Shown here one piece after another: positions 12,201-24,412 of a DNA stretch of 64,000 bases (position 1 is the stretch's first letter; every line of letters starts with the position of its first letter). The stretch is taken from positions 62,001 through 126,000 of the forward strand of contig FWWN02000640.1 in assembly GCA_900175165.2 (NCBI GenBank), read 5' to 3'. A program made the position numbers and the translations under genes. The notes below the pieces were generated by a model. It ran no database searches and had not been told where the DNA came from. It worked only from the letters and a program-made list of their open reading frames with translations. Source of the DNA: Rhizomucor pusillus. Lineage: Eukaryota > Mucoromycota > Mucoromycetes > Mucorales > Lichtheimiaceae.

Positions 12201-14408
12201 TTGAACAGTAAGTATCGTTTGTGGCATCTTGTGTAATCTTTCCCATGTATTGACCTTTGTTTCCTTTTAGACTTCGAATCTCTGAACCTGTTCCAGCACC
12301 CGGCGTTAACCGTGGACTGTATTTGCAGCGACGTAAAGAATTTGTCAAGAACGATGAGGAAGAAGCAGAAATTGTATATGAAGAACCTATAGCAGCTCCG
12401 CCTTCGCCTCAAATACCCTTCCTACTACCTGACAACCCACTTGATGAGGATTATCACGACGAAAGCTCTGATGAAGAAAGCACTGATACGATAAATGAGG
12501 CAGAGGTTCCTGAAATACTCTCTGCGGGAGAAGATCACACTCACATTGCCGAAGAAGAAGGACCTATAACAAGAAGCCGTTCTGGTCGCGTATTACGACC
12601 GCCACGAGCCATTCAAGAGAGAGTTAGCACTACCAGGACGAGTACCCGACCACAGAGACGCCGAGAAGGTCGACAAACCGGAGGTCGTACTACTCGAGCT
12701 AGCGCTGCTCTTGCTGCCGCTGCCATTACTGCTTCTTTCTCACCACCGCTGTCCGGGGAGCAAGCTGATATAAATGACGCCATCTCACCACTGTCACCCG
12801 AGCGGCATACTGGTACAAGACGAAGGCGATCTTCTGCTGATGAAGAAGACGAAGCAGAATGGAGGCCGACAACACGCAGAAGATTGCAAATATCGTACCA
12901 CGAAAGTGATCCAGAAGAGTCCCCTGAAGAAATTCAAGTTGTGGAATCATCGTCAGAAGAATCATATCACCCAGAAGTTGAAGCACCAACCTCCCCTCCT
13001 GTAACTGGCCGCCGAGGCAAACGGAAACTGCGTTCAAATGCGCTCGATAGTGGTAGTGAAGAGGAAGAACAGGTGAATGCCGAGCCTTCTTCTTCAAGAG
13101 CCACTAAGCGTCGAACACTTGACAAGCACAAGGCGCCACAAGCCGAATCGTCGTCTTCTCGAAATGTCCACGCAGTAACCGGCAGAAGAGGAAATACCCG
13201 AGGAGGACAGAAAGGCCAAATGCGAGCACTTAGTCAAGAGGAAATCAGATTACATGAACCAACAGAGTGGATTTCATGCACAGAACGCACACTTGCCAAG
13301 TACCATCCTCAAGTTGGCGACCGAATTGCGCTCTTGACGGAAGGACATCAGCAATATTGGAACACAACACAATACAAGGATCACTTTGATGCTGCGCATG
13401 GACCATTTGAACATCAGACGGCTGTTGTATTTGGCACGATCAGAAGCATTTCATGGCACGTGGGACCACCTGCATTCTGCCAGATCAAGCTTCACACCAC
13501 TGAACTTGTGAATCTGCACGACGCACTTTTCAACGATGCGAACCCTGTATGGTCGACTCGAGGCCGGGACGTTGTTATTGATTATTGCGACGAAGATGGA
13601 TGCCCTGAATTTATGATACTGTGGGAGCGCTTCCTTGCTTCTATGCAATATATGGATGGTTTGCAAGTTGGAGACCGCGTGGACGCTATGTACGGCGATG
13701 ACAAGTATACCGGTACCGTTCAAGCAGTCCGAGAGAGCGGTTGGGCATGGCCCCGAAGCGAGCATCGCAACCCTTGGCAACTATTCCACATTGTCTGGGA
13801 CCAAGAATCACAAGCAGAGGATCTCAGCCCGTGGGAAATTGTTCCTAGCAATCAAGACTTTTACGAAACATACGATGTTGGCAAACGCTTGTCAGATACC
13901 GAAAAGAGACGAGCACTGGACATCATTGCGTGGCTCGAAAGCAACCCAGAATTCCAGCTTTACGTCCCACCTGTGGATTACTACCGCTATTCAAGCTACC
14001 TTTCCCAGGTTGCATACCCGATTCACCTCCAAATGGTGACCGCTCGTATTGAAAATGATTTCTACCGCCAAAAGGAAGCCGTCATCGATGATGTTGAATT
14101 GATCCGCAAGAACGCACAACGTTTCAACAATGCAAGCTCTGCTGCAAGCAAGAATGCCCTACGAATGTCAAGTTTCTTCAAGTCTCGAATGACTAGTAGG
14201 TTTCAAATTAAATAATTGATTGATTTATGAGCGAAATGTTAACGTTAAGTAATCCGTTGTAGATATGAGAATGCCTATTGAGCTGCGAGGCGGTCGACGA
14301 CGAGCCAAGGAAGAATCTGAATATGAAGACGATGGAGAAGTTTCCGATGAACCAAGCTCTCCGGACGAAGCTGCCCAAGAAGATGATGACGACGATTATG
14401 AAGACTAA
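9284..14408 (+). CDS. PHIP/BRWD-type WD40-repeat and bromodomain protein
   Basis: Chromatin-associated, DCAF-like histone reader family (animal PHIP, BRWD1, BRWD3). Exons read by eye: 9284-9293, possibly a 2-nt exon 9400-9401, 9471-9913, 9982-10053, 10115-10393, 10451-12207, 12271-14195 and 14263-14408. The N-terminus reads MEQELYFLIWKFLSGGPC, matching the family's ELYFLI start. WD40 repeats begin at LFGHRAGVYCLIFDKNN and continue through LTGSDDSLVKVWD, LSGSLDGTARIWW and VSAGYDGRVIVWN. An acidic, Ser-rich linker (exon from 12271) follows, then the crypto-Tudor region (HPQVGDRIALLTEGHQQYW...VGPPAFCQIKL) and one bromodomain (IIAWLESNPEFQLYVPPVDY ... NAQRFNN). The tail is very acidic. One junction (9914-9981) does not keep phase in my model; see findings. 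Confidence 0.88.
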
Positions 14409-15276
14409 TTGCTTAAAATGTACATTGCGCATTGAAAAAGGGTCAATCCCTTTTTGTTATATAAAACATACTTGCTCGTTATTCCCAATGTGATGATTAT
14501 TGTTTTCTTTTAAAGGGGAAATCGCGAGCAGTATCAAAAGCGACATATTTTGTCTGCTGCAATCATGAGTCGCACCTGCCCTGTTTCGATGCCACAATCG
14601 TAAACCTTTCCCCACAGAATTTGCGTTTAACCAGTATTTGCACGTTGCGCGCACTATGACACTCCTCCATAAAACAGCCTCCCGCATCCCAACGAGGATG
14701 TTCTCCTACAGAGTCTAATACATATAAAGCGCATCCGTATTTGATGAGAAGTCCGGACAACAAGACGTATTCCTGCATTATCCACCTACATAGCCGATTA
14801 CTTGTTTAAGAAAACTTGCTCGAAAAATAAATGCTCTCGCACCAGCCTAATAATAGCTGTAGATTACAAATTCGAATATACTATTAAAAGCCTGTTCAAG
14901 ACCTCCACATACATGTCCCCACAAGCCTTTCTGCAGACGAGTAGTAAGATCCTTGAACTGCTCACATCATTGTACGCATAGAGGGAAAGTAACATTTCGT
15001 TCCCAAAAGTTTAATCACTTGATATTGTCAGAAACAAGAAGTATGACGACAGATGGATCAATTTTAGTCCGAAAGGAAGAAAAGAGGAAAAGAGAGAACT
15101 ATAATACAGAAGACAGAGAGATGGACAGACGGAAGAGAAGGGTATTGAGAGGTAGTAGGGCAAGAAGAAAGATGGCAAAAACCACGATAGTAGTAGTAGT
15201 AATAGGAGCAGGAGGAGGAAGGCAAGGTAAAATAGAAGATGAGAGGGACGGCGAGTGAAATACAAGTAGTTTTCAT
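14409..15276. other. Intergenic region, purine-rich in its second half
   Basis: 3' flanks of two convergent genes. About 15060-15260 is strongly purine-rich on the plus strand (GA runs plus a short AGT repeat), giving long low-complexity open frames on both strands that I do not regard as genes. No RNA gene seen. Confidence 0.5.
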
Positions 15277-16198
15277 TCATTCACGATACTCTGGTGGATC
15301 CTCGCGGGCGGTGAGTGGATAGCATGCTTCATCGGACGTCGACGAATTGTTGCCGTTTCGGTTGAATCTCTTGTACACCCAATGAAGTCCAGGCATTTGT
15401 TTCCACCACTGTCGCTGGCTGCTTCCTTGTCGAGGATGTCCATCCTCTGGAGCAGCAGGAGGAGGAGGATAAAACGATTCGTGATAGTACACATGCTGCG
15501 GGTTTCTCCATTTCTCCACGAGTCTACGCACACCACCTGCTAGTGTGTATGCCTGCTGGCGTCCGACTACGAGACAAAATGCGATGACTGCAGTCGCTAT
15601 CAATGCCAGCACGGCTGCCTGCCACTGGTTTCCCAACGTCCACGAATGGTACGCAGCGCCGTAGTACGGTGGAAGATCCTGTCGGACAGCACAGGAACTG
15701 TTTGCGCAGTGGCCTGGCAGGATTTCCGGTCCATAGTAACACTCCATGTTGTGTTTGCAGGGCGAGCCAACGTTCCGCTTTGGCTGGCATGTGTGTGTTT
15801 CCACGTCGCAGTACGAGAGCCGGCTGCAGTTGCCTATAAGCGCCAAATCTCCCTGCTCAATCACATCCGGCCCGCGATAGTCCACGTAGCTGTATAGTTC
15901 GTCCGAGAGTGGAATAGTGAAGCATGGCTGGCCCGTATCGTCTGCGTTGCTGTATGGCGAATACACAAACGTTTCTATAGGATTCGGATTCATTTCGAAC
16001 CCTCCCAGATCTATGCAAAGTGCGTGAGTTATCTTGTCACTGCATTCCTCGTATGCAGTAATGAGAGCTCTCTCCCCGAACTCCTCTCTCTATAGAATGC
16101 TTACTTCGATTCTGGCAAATGAGACCGCGCTCGGTAGCAAAGCAGCTGTGAAGCGGGTAAAACGGACAATCGCCCGGCTCTCTGCAATGTTGCTCCAT
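15277..16198 (-). CDS. Cysteine-rich single-pass membrane protein, 5' end unresolved
   Basis: Function unknown. Two exons are supported: 16105-16198 (starting at an ATG; includes HCREPGDCPFYPLHSC) and 15277-16010. They join in phase across a 94-nt intron (GTAAGC...CATAG). The first half is a Cys-rich, probably extracellular domain (CSRLSYCDVETHTC, GSPCKHNMECYYG, GHCANSSCAV). One transmembrane helix follows (WQAAVLALIATAVIAFCLVV), then a cytosolic Pro/Arg/Gln-rich tail ending EDPPEYRE. Cys-rich ectodomain plus one TM helix suggests a type I plasma-membrane or vacuolar protein. No signal peptide is seen at the chosen ATG. Coding-like sequence continues upstream to an acceptor at about 16230, so a short signal-peptide exon is probably missing from this model. 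It lies just downstream of the P5B ATPase gene on the same strand. Confidence 0.65.
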
Positions 16199-16484
16199 CA
16201 AGCACCCTTCAATCGTGTCGAAATGTATAATCTATATGCAAAGGAAGAGGTGGAGGACGGCAGCAGTGCAGCAACGCAGAAAAAAATGTAGCCAGATTTC
16301 CCTTGGGGGAAATGGGACAATTAGACACGCTGAGATTCAATCACATTACTTAACATCTTTCCTTGGTTTCTGTTGAATCGTTTCTTGTGATAGCAAGGCC
16401 TTGTTTCTGTCATGGAGGGATATATAAAGTTGTGGAGATTTATTGTTATCATAGTTATTATAATTAACGGAGTCTTTTAGTCTT

Positions 16485-19400
16485 CTAAGGGCCCATCTCT
16501 GCCTGTACCCGCTTGTATATCTTTTTGTGCTGCTTTGCAAGGGGAGTGTAGCCGGCCCGAGAAGCACCTCGCACCCACCTGAGTGCAAAAGATACAAACG
16601 AGGCAATATGTACAAAGAGATACTTCTCACAGACCAGACTGAGGCCCAGGTTGCCTACGGCGAGGCAGAGGATAAACACTCTAAAGTTGAAGGGTATTGT
16701 TTCCAGCTCTAAAAGGCCGCTAATCCATCCAGACGGGTACAGGACGCACCAGACTGTCAAAGTCACCAGAATCGCCAGCGTCAGCACGAGTCGACCTATA
16801 CGTAGAAATTAATTAATCTAGAAAGCTAGCAAAAAATTTGAGAAATCCACAGTACCGTTCGTCCACAGTGGTTTGCGGTAAGGCGGTCCGACGCTGAACA
16901 CGACGGCCACGAGGATATATTGGAAACTTGATAAAAGAAACAGCACAGTGTTTTCGTAGCATTTTATATTTTCACCATCAGGATCAAAAATGGGCTCCTC
17001 GTACCTACAAAACAGCTTTTAGTCACCAACGCACTTATAAACTGACGCCTTTTAAACTTACCATGATTGTCGATGGACGGCAGCGTAGGCAATGAATTGA
17101 AAGGAGGATGTAATAATAATCTGGCCAATCAACGATGTCAAGACCTTTTTGGACACGAGACTAGCAGTCGGTCGCTTGGGATGCAAATGCGGCCAAGGTC
17201 CGGTGTAGCCCACTGTTTTGTACAATTGAGTGCGACGCGGAATTATCTATGATTATTTGAAATACTTACTGTACACCGCAATCGGAAGGATCAGAAACAA
17301 ATCAATGTACAAAAACTGAAAGTCACCAAGATTGCTGCCAAACGCATAGAGCAAAGTCACTGACGTGAACTGGATGATACTATACAGGGCCATGTACTTG
17401 AAACAACTGAAGCTAGTCACCAAAGCCGCACGTCCCTCTCTGTACAAAGAAAGGTCAATTGAGCAAATTGCATATCTCGAACTTTTCTCTTTTTTCTTTT
17501 CAAGCTTACTTTATCACATCCAAAACGCAAGCGATGCTCATGGTATTGCTCGTAAAGGGAGCCGCAACGGAGGCTTCCGCCTCGGACAAAGATATACCGA
17601 TATCGCCTGCTTTGAGTGCGCCGCAATCATTTGCGCCGTCGCCGCAGAAACCGACGCAGTATCCAAGATTTTGTAGCTGTGATACCAATTCTTGTTTCTC
17701 GTCCGGGGACATTCTGGCGTAGACCGCGCCTTTGACCAGCATCCTGTAGAGCACCTCGGTGGGAGCATAGTCGACCATCCATCGGAAAGCTTCGCCGGTA
17801 ACAGCCAGGTAATAGTTGTTGCCATAGCCAAAATTTCCCGTCATCGGCTTAATCCAAGTCAGTTTCCAGGAAAATTGCGCAAGAAAGCAAGTACAGTTCA
17901 ATTTACCTGCAGAGTATCGTTATCCAACTGTTGGCCCTCAACCATAACACTTTCCCAGGCGATCTGAGATTCAGGATCAGTGGAAGAACCAGTCAAGAAT
18001 CTCGGCATGTATATCTCTGCATCTTGTTCGACGAGACCGCATTCTCTCGAGACACTGATGGCCGTGAGAAGGTTATCGCCTGAATAACTAACGTCAAAAC
18101 TGTGTTCCTTAACTGCACACTTGCTCGAATTTTACCTGTGCACATAATCTGCCGTATGTTGGCATTACGTAATGTCGTGATAGCAGGCTTTGTCGCCTCC
18201 TTGAGCTTGTTCTCAAAGACGATGAAACCCAAAAATGTCAAGTTGCATTCGACTTCGTGTCTAAACAATCGGAGAGAAGTGAGATTACAGGCGGTAAGAC
18301 AAAAGAGTATGTTTATGTTATTACCTTTTTAGCTTGTGCAACTTGTGCCATTTGACGCCATCAAGTTGTCTGTAAGCGCACGCGATCACACGATAGCCCC
18401 TGTGAGTGTACCAATAGAGAGTTTGTTGGTAATCCTTGGGCACTAAAATACCGTCTTGAATAAACAGCATGATTCCAACCGTTTGCTTTCCCGCGTTGTA
18501 CTTACGTGATTCTGGGGTGCAGATATCTGCCATGACCTCCGGTGCACCTTTGACAAATATCTCCATGCTAGGATTTGCCAGTTTTCTGATAATGACGCTC
18601 ATTCTACGCAGCGCAGAGACAAACTCGAACGTGTGAATGATTCCGTATTCCACGGGTGGCGGTACGTCAGCAGCAGCCTAAAATGTACCATTCAGTAACG
18701 GAACATACTGGATAGTTCATATCGTGACAAGACTTACGAGCTCCACAGTACTATCTCGACGCGATCCAGGTGGACGCACAACCGTGGGCATGATGCCTGT
18801 TTTTGTAATCTTCTTTGCTTGACCTAGTTCGCTTCTCATTTTCAATCCAGATGACGAAATGCCGCTACTTTCTTCGAGCTCCCACTTTGTATACTCAAAC
18901 ATCTTGAGATCCAAAGGATCGCCTATCAGTTCTCCATCCACGATTTTCAGAGAATGACAGGTGGTCATTGCACAGAGTATTTTGGACTTTGTGGAATGAT
19001 TATCATCATGATCTTGCTCGTCTAGTCTGGTATCGTCAAGTGTCCGCGACTCCTGCTCGAAGTACTTTTCGTTACTTCCTCCTCTGATAGAGACAGCTCG
19101 GATGCCGTGGATATCCAATCCATCCTCGGTCAGTGTACCGGTTTTGTCAAAACACATGCAGTCGACTTTGCCGCCAATGTTGACTCTAGGAGGGGAAATG
19201 CAAAAGATCCCCAGTTTTTTCAAACGTCCAATCGCAAAACTTGTACCGATCGACATGGTTGCAGGCAATGCCGGTGGGACGACAATGGTGATCAAGTCTA
19301 ACGCGCGCAGCAGCATCGTAGTCTTGTCGATACCCAGTCGTATAAAGTTGATGGATGATAGCATGAATCCGAACACGGCTAAGCAAAAAGCGTTAGAGGA

Positions 19401-21535
19401 CTTTTTTTGCTTCCGATCCAATGACTGCTACTACGTTACCAATGATAGATAAGACGCCAATGAACCGGAAAGAATCTCGGTAAAACTTGAAACTGTTTGG
19501 TTTTGGGAAAAGCATGCTTCTGACCAAGGCACCTTTTGCAGAGTTGAAGCCGGTTCGCACCACCATTGCAGTTGCTACGGATACATTGCTGCCGCAGCGC
19601 ACGCGAACGACTTTGGTGCCCATGAATAAAAAGTATTTCGAAAGTTCGGCGGGTATCGTCAATGTGGAAAGGTTCATTTTTCGCAAAACAGCGTCTGTTA
19701 CTGGTATCTTGGATACTGGCACGGATTCTCCTGTCAGCATGGATTCGTTTAATATACAGTCGCCTGCTATCAGCATTGCATCGCACGGAACAGTATTCAG
19801 GTCTGCGATATCGATCAAGTCGCCAGGCACGAGGTCGATTGAACTAATATTGCGCCCTAAGAAGCGGAAATGGTTTAATACATCGTCGCGAACCTCACAG
19901 TAAATCGTACATACATGCACCGTTGCGAAATGTGCGCACGCTGCATTCAAAGCGCGACATATCGCGCATCCGTTTCATGGTCTAAAAAGGGCATCATTTA
20001 ACCACGTGACATCATATTCCTCTTCATCCCATTCATACCTGCTTTGTCTCGATGAGCGAGGTGATAATGCTGATAGCGCTGATCAGGAAGATACAAAAAG
20101 CATAGTAATAGTAATCATCCATGCTCCACAGCAAAATGCTCGCAATTTGAAAAACATAGAAAGGATTAAGCACCTGCCCAGTTGTTTGGTAAGTTTTACG
20201 CGGTAATTTCTCTGTCCATCATCCTCCTTTGTACCTCATCTCGCAAAAGCTTCATGGTCGGTTTCTCTCTAATGTTGATCAGGTTGGGACCGAACGCGCA
20301 CAGACGCTCCAAATATTTCTCAGTGGTCAATCCTGACCGTATATTCTTGACCGAAGTCCAGTTTGCATCTTTCCAGAACCTAGCCGCAGCAGCGTTGGTT
20401 ATATTTTGTAACACGCGCAAAAGCCCAAGCCGAATTTTACCCAATGATAAGGAATCTCTGCAAGAGCGGATGAAACGCTAGTCGCACGTAGCGATACTCG
20501 ACAAGGATCAAGTGCGGCAACTTCTCATCCATGTCGAGCACTCGAGGTTCTTGCTCCGGGTTGACGCCATTCTCCAACAGTTCTTCTTTCAACTGATCGA
20601 CCGAGAACACGGACCCCACGCTGCCGCCGTAAAATTCATGGATGGGGCGTATAATTTCCATCTCATTGTATGGATTCTATGGCGAGAAGAAGAAAAATCG
20701 TGTTGGCAATGGGTTGAAAATACTTGCATTGAGGCAAACATACCAAGAAGACGAGCCACTGCGCATCCTGCAGCGGGACCTTTTGTCCGACCCATGAGAC
20801 CCACCAATGTGGCATCCATCTGCAAACCAACCACACAATGCCGAGAGATAAGACGCAAGATACGCGGTAAAAGAACAGACGGGTGTTGTCGTATCTATAG
20901 CCGCCAATGTTGACTTCTATTTCGTCGTCTAGAAGCAGCGTCTGTGTCCATGGATGCAACGATACATTGTCCAGTCTCCCCAGTCCGCTTATTCTGATTT
21001 GGTCGTCCATCTGATGGACCAGGCCACGGCGTACAGGGTCCTTTGCGTTACCTCCTTTCGTCCGTAATAGTCTATCATCATTATCTTGTTCTTCGTCGTC
21101 GTCGTCGTCCTCTTCTTCGTCGCTCGATGCACTTTCGTCATAATTATCTTCTTCTTCGTCGCTTGTATTCAATTCTACGTTGGTTGTTTGTTCGTCGTCT
21201 TCAGTGTCTGTTACTTGAGTCTCTGTCTTGCGGCGGCGTCTGCGATGGCGGACCGACGACGGGCGATGATCTATCGTTGATCCGCTCACAGATCGCTGGC
21301 TGTCCACTTGCAGTGGATTTGTAGATGCAGCAGTAAAGTATTCTTGGCGCGAGCTGGCACTTATCGGTGGAGTGTGCATAAGCGGCGCAGCAGAGTCTCG
21401 CCTCAACTTCTTGCCAGTTGTTCGTGGTAGAGTTTCGGAGAGACGAGGAGGGGTTCCTTTAGGATTTCTGGTGCTGCTATCCAAGGGGGAGGTTCCATAT
21501 CCTGCGTGCGTGCGAGTCGAAGGATGTGTCGACAT
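16485..21535 (-). CDS. YPK9: P5B-type ATPase (Ypk9 / ATP13A2 family)
   Basis: P-type ATPase of the P5B group; animal ATP13A2 exports polyamines from lysosomes and yeast Ypk9 is vacuolar. Fifteen exons sum to 1401 codons (1400 aa) with every junction in phase: 20744-21535, 20441-20676, 20235-20379, 20039-20173, 19915-19981, 19440-19856, 18738-19378, 18325-18677, 18136-18260, 17907-18079, 17510-17847, 17270-17439, 17062-17212, 16856-17004, 16485-16795. The first exon encodes a long disordered acidic N-terminus, then the first membrane region ([20 protein letters not shown]). The TM4 motif is PPALP, diagnostic of P5B. The phosphorylation loop is [12 protein letters not shown], the hinge is [14 protein letters not shown] and the actuator loop is LTGESVPV. 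The C-terminal six-helix bundle is complete. No catalytic residue appears lost. Confidence 0.96.
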
Positions 21536-21656
21536 TCGCGGGATCGGCGATGCATAAAATGGCGATCAAAAGGGAGGAAACGAAAGTTGTGTTGGCGAAA
21601 AATGGAGAATCATTTGCTGACTTTAACATTTGAAATAGAGTTTCTTTTTTCCCAAA

Positions 21657-22757
21657 TCATGAATACCAATCTAGGAATAACAGTACAAAACTGGCAGTAA
21701 ATAAAAAGAATAGTATAAATTTGCGAGTGCCTCGATTACGCTCTCTCGTCTTGATTAACTGAAGATTGCCTTGTTCGACGCGCTCGGTTGTTGCTATGGA
21801 GTCTGCATACAGACGATCCGTCTGCATGGTCTGTACTGCAAGGTGACTAGCCAATTCATTCTGCAGCGTGGATATTTCTAGCAGTGCCTTCTCTGCAGTG
21901 CGAACTTGGTTCAGAGTATTATTCAACTCTTCCAACATGGCTGAATTCTCCTTTTCCAAAGCCTGCAGTTGTTCTTGAGACAACTGCTCCTCAAACACAT
22001 CCATCGGTTCATAGTATTCCTCCTCTTGCACTATCTCTGGTCTCCATGTTGGCTCTGGCGCTGTCGAGACGGTTGTCGATTTTGTTGGTTTCAAGGATTC
22101 GTCAAGGATGGGAACCGTTGTTGATCGGAATAATTGATTTTGGCTCTTTTCGAGTTCCCGAGTCAACCGCAGTTCCTGCTGATCCTTTTGGAGCTGCGAG
22201 ACTTGGGTGAGTTTCTTGTTCAGTAGCCAAGTGATGCTGCTCCTGTGCAGTGCCAACGTGTCCTCTGCCGACGCGGCTCCCGGATTGAGCATGAAACCCA
22301 AGAAACCCACTAGACCGCCTGATTGCGTGCTCTTTTCTTTGCGAACTTTTTCCGCTTCTTCTAGTTCCTTGATCCGATCCATGCACCGTCTTATTATCAC
22401 TTTGGCCTGGAAATCAATTTCATCGCGCTCTTGATCGGTCAGATAACCAATGTTGGATGGAAACATGGCAAACAGTGAGTTTTCTGTCAGCTCTGCTGGG
22501 ACCTTGACAGCTGGGCGTTTTCGGTATGCTTTCCTTGCATCTTTGTTGAGATATGCCGGACGTATTGATTTCAGGAAATGCTCGAGACTGTCTATATGCT
22601 GATATATGCGATGTGCCTCTTTCGTGTACAGATCGTACGATGCTTCCGAATCGCGTTCGAGTTTCCTCTTTGATTTCCGTTTGGAAGGCTGCGATGGCGG
22701 TGCCTTTGCATGTGCTTCTTGTACAATGTCACGAAACTCGTTGGTGCGATTTGGCAT
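21657..22757 (-). CDS. UFE1: Syntaxin-18 / Ufe1-type Qa-SNARE
   Basis: ER t-SNARE for Golgi-to-ER retrograde fusion. A single uninterrupted exon encodes 366 aa. The N-terminus (MPNRTNEFRDIVQEA) and the segment EHFLKSIRPAYLNK ... LTDQERDEIDFQAKVIIRRC match the syntaxin-18 N-terminal domain. The SNARE region (about residues 265-335: ALEKENSAMLEELNNTLNQV ... LAVQTMQTDRLYADSIATTE) is followed by a C-terminal membrane anchor (FILFFLFTASFVLLFLDWY) and a two-residue tail, the typical end of syntaxin-18. The start at 22757 was chosen over read-through further upstream because the family begins at this motif. It sits 122 bp upstream of the P5B ATPase start on the same strand. Confidence 0.92.
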   Translation of the reverse strand: MPNRTNEFRDIVQEAHAKAPPSQPSKRKSKRKLERDSEASYDLYTKEAHRIYQHIDSLEHFLKSIRPAYLNKDARKAYRKRPAVKVPAELTENSLFAMFPSNIGYLTDQERDEIDFQAKVIIRRCMDRIKELEEAEKVRKEKSTQSGGLVGFLGFMLNPGAASAEDTLALHRSSITWLLNKKLTQVSQLQKDQQELRLTRELEKSQNQLFRSTTVPILDESLKPTKSTTVSTAPEPTWRPEIVQEEEYYEPMDVFEEQLSQEQLQALEKENSAMLEELNNTLNQVRTAEKALLEISTLQNELASHLAVQTMQTDRLYADSIATTERVEQGNLQLIKTRERNRGTRKFILFFLFTASFVLLFLDWYS

Positions 22758-23551
22758 AATGTTACTGGCAGCAGGGTAATAATCCACCTAAAAGATGCCA
22801 CGCTTTGCATTGCCGTGAAAGCGGAAATTCAGGTTCCGGCAACCGGCCAGAAATAATGGTCGCCAGCTTGTTTAAACATGAAAACGGACCTATGTTCAGC
22901 GTTATTTACTTGATATATGGTATTATGATTTTTTATTGTAAGACATGGTCTGGAACTAGGAGACTGGAGAAATGCGACTGCACCTTGTAGGTTGATGAGA
23001 TTCTCAGTAGTCAGTTTGGATATGTATTATTACTGTTACGCTGCTGCAAGTTACGCTGCTGCAAGTTGATCACGTTGATATCAGGAGTAGTGAATACACA
23101 AATGAGTTCATTATCACAACATTGATTGTGCTGCTCATATGTAGCTCACCATGTAAGAGTAATCAGAGAAGAATAAGAAAAGAAAAGACAATGGCGGCAG
23201 AACTAGATAGACGGTGCATCAGGCAGTCTGCTGCGCTGGGTTACATACATGTATCAGCTTATTTTGCGGATCAGCAAAGGTTGAAATACCATTGGTTGCT
23301 GGTATCTTTACGGGGTGGGCAGGTAGGATTGGCTTGCAGGCAATATTCCCTCAAGGGAGATACGGGGGGAGAAGGAAAAAAATATAAACAAGAACAAAGC
23401 GACCAGAGAGGCGCGCGCACAAGACATGTGAGCGAATTTTTGAGGCATTTTGGGGTGCTACCTTTAAAAACGAGAGAGAAAGATTCTCTTTTCCCCTCCC
23501 TTCCTTGACGTTTTTTTCTGCATCCATCCCAAACAATACATATATAACTTT
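22758..23551. other. Divergent promoter region between UFE1 and bHLH gene
   Basis: No gene detected. It lies between two divergently transcribed genes and should contain both promoters. A TATA-like stretch (tacatatataac) sits about 14 bp upstream of the bHLH start. A perfect 15-bp tandem duplication is at 23035-23064. Confidence 0.5.
23035..23066. repeat. Perfect 15-bp tandem duplication
   Basis: The unit GTTACGCTGCTGCAA occurs twice head to tail, followed by a partial third start (GTTG). It lies within the divergent promoter between UFE1 and the bHLH gene. Confidence 0.9.
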
Positions 23552-24135
23552 ATGAATTCCACGCACAAGTCATCAATGACAGTTTCAGAGCGACGGGCAT
23601 CCTACTCCTTGCAGCAACGTATCAAAGTCTACGATCCAGATAGTATGGCGAGGCTCTTAAATCAAGGAAAAACCCAGGGCAAGATGATCGTCAACGGTAT
23701 CAATATCCTCAATAAATCCAGTCTCGACACGGATATTATCATGGATCGCATCAAGCATCGTCGAGAGACGCACAATCGTGTAGAACGTCGTCGCAGAGAT
23801 ATGCTCGTAAGTGTATTCTGCAAATGATGTGGATGTAGATCACCCGGGATCTAACTGTTTTATCCTCGTTTGGGCGTCAGAATATGTTGATTAACGAGCT
23901 TGCACAATCAATACCAGAAACGGCAACAATGGAGCCAGAAAGGTGTCACAGAGCACTCGTATTACGGCAAGCTATTAGTTACATTCGAACCATTCAATCT
24001 GAAAACAACGCTTTGAGAGCGCAGCTTGGCCATCCAACATCATCTGACAGCAATGCTTCTTTATGTACTACGGCTTCTTCTTCAAGTAGTAGTAGCAATA
24101 TCTTCAACAACAACGACTCTGGATACCAAACCTGA
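23552..24135 (+). CDS. Basic helix-loop-helix transcription factor
   Basis: Small DNA-binding regulator of 169 aa in two exons (23552-23806, 23881-24135; intron 74 nt, phase 0). The basic region is RRETHNRVERRRRDML, containing the H..E..R residues that contact an E-box (CANNTG). Helix 1 crosses the intron into LINELAQSIPE; the loop is followed by helix 2 (HRALVLRQAISYIRTIQSEN), which runs on into a short leucine-zipper-like stretch (NNALRAQLG). The C-terminus is Ser/Asn-rich. The N-terminal 60 residues are not recognised. The architecture is like Myc/USF-type bHLH-ZIP proteins; the target genes cannot be inferred from sequence. Confidence 0.88.
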
Positions 24136-24412
24136 AAACTGAACTCTGTAAATTTTTCCTACAACAAAAACAAAAAAAGCATAGCAATCAAAATTTGATT
24201 GTTTCATACAAAAAATATGCGCAGTAAAGAAAGAGGGGGTAGAATATGAAGAACAGATGTAGTTCGTAAATGTGAAACGGCGAGAGAGGAAAAGAGAAAT
24301 GATGCTACATCGAGAATGATGATGAGAGGGGTATAAAATACACAACGCAAGCGAAAACAAAAATGTCGTCCAATATGTGAAGATAATGAGGAAGATGGCG
24401 GAGGGAGAGGAT

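Noticed and set aside
15011..15280. Long open frames of Lys/Arg/Glu (plus) or Leu/Ser/Tyr (minus)
   Set aside because: They result from purine-rich low-complexity DNA in a 3' intergenic region.
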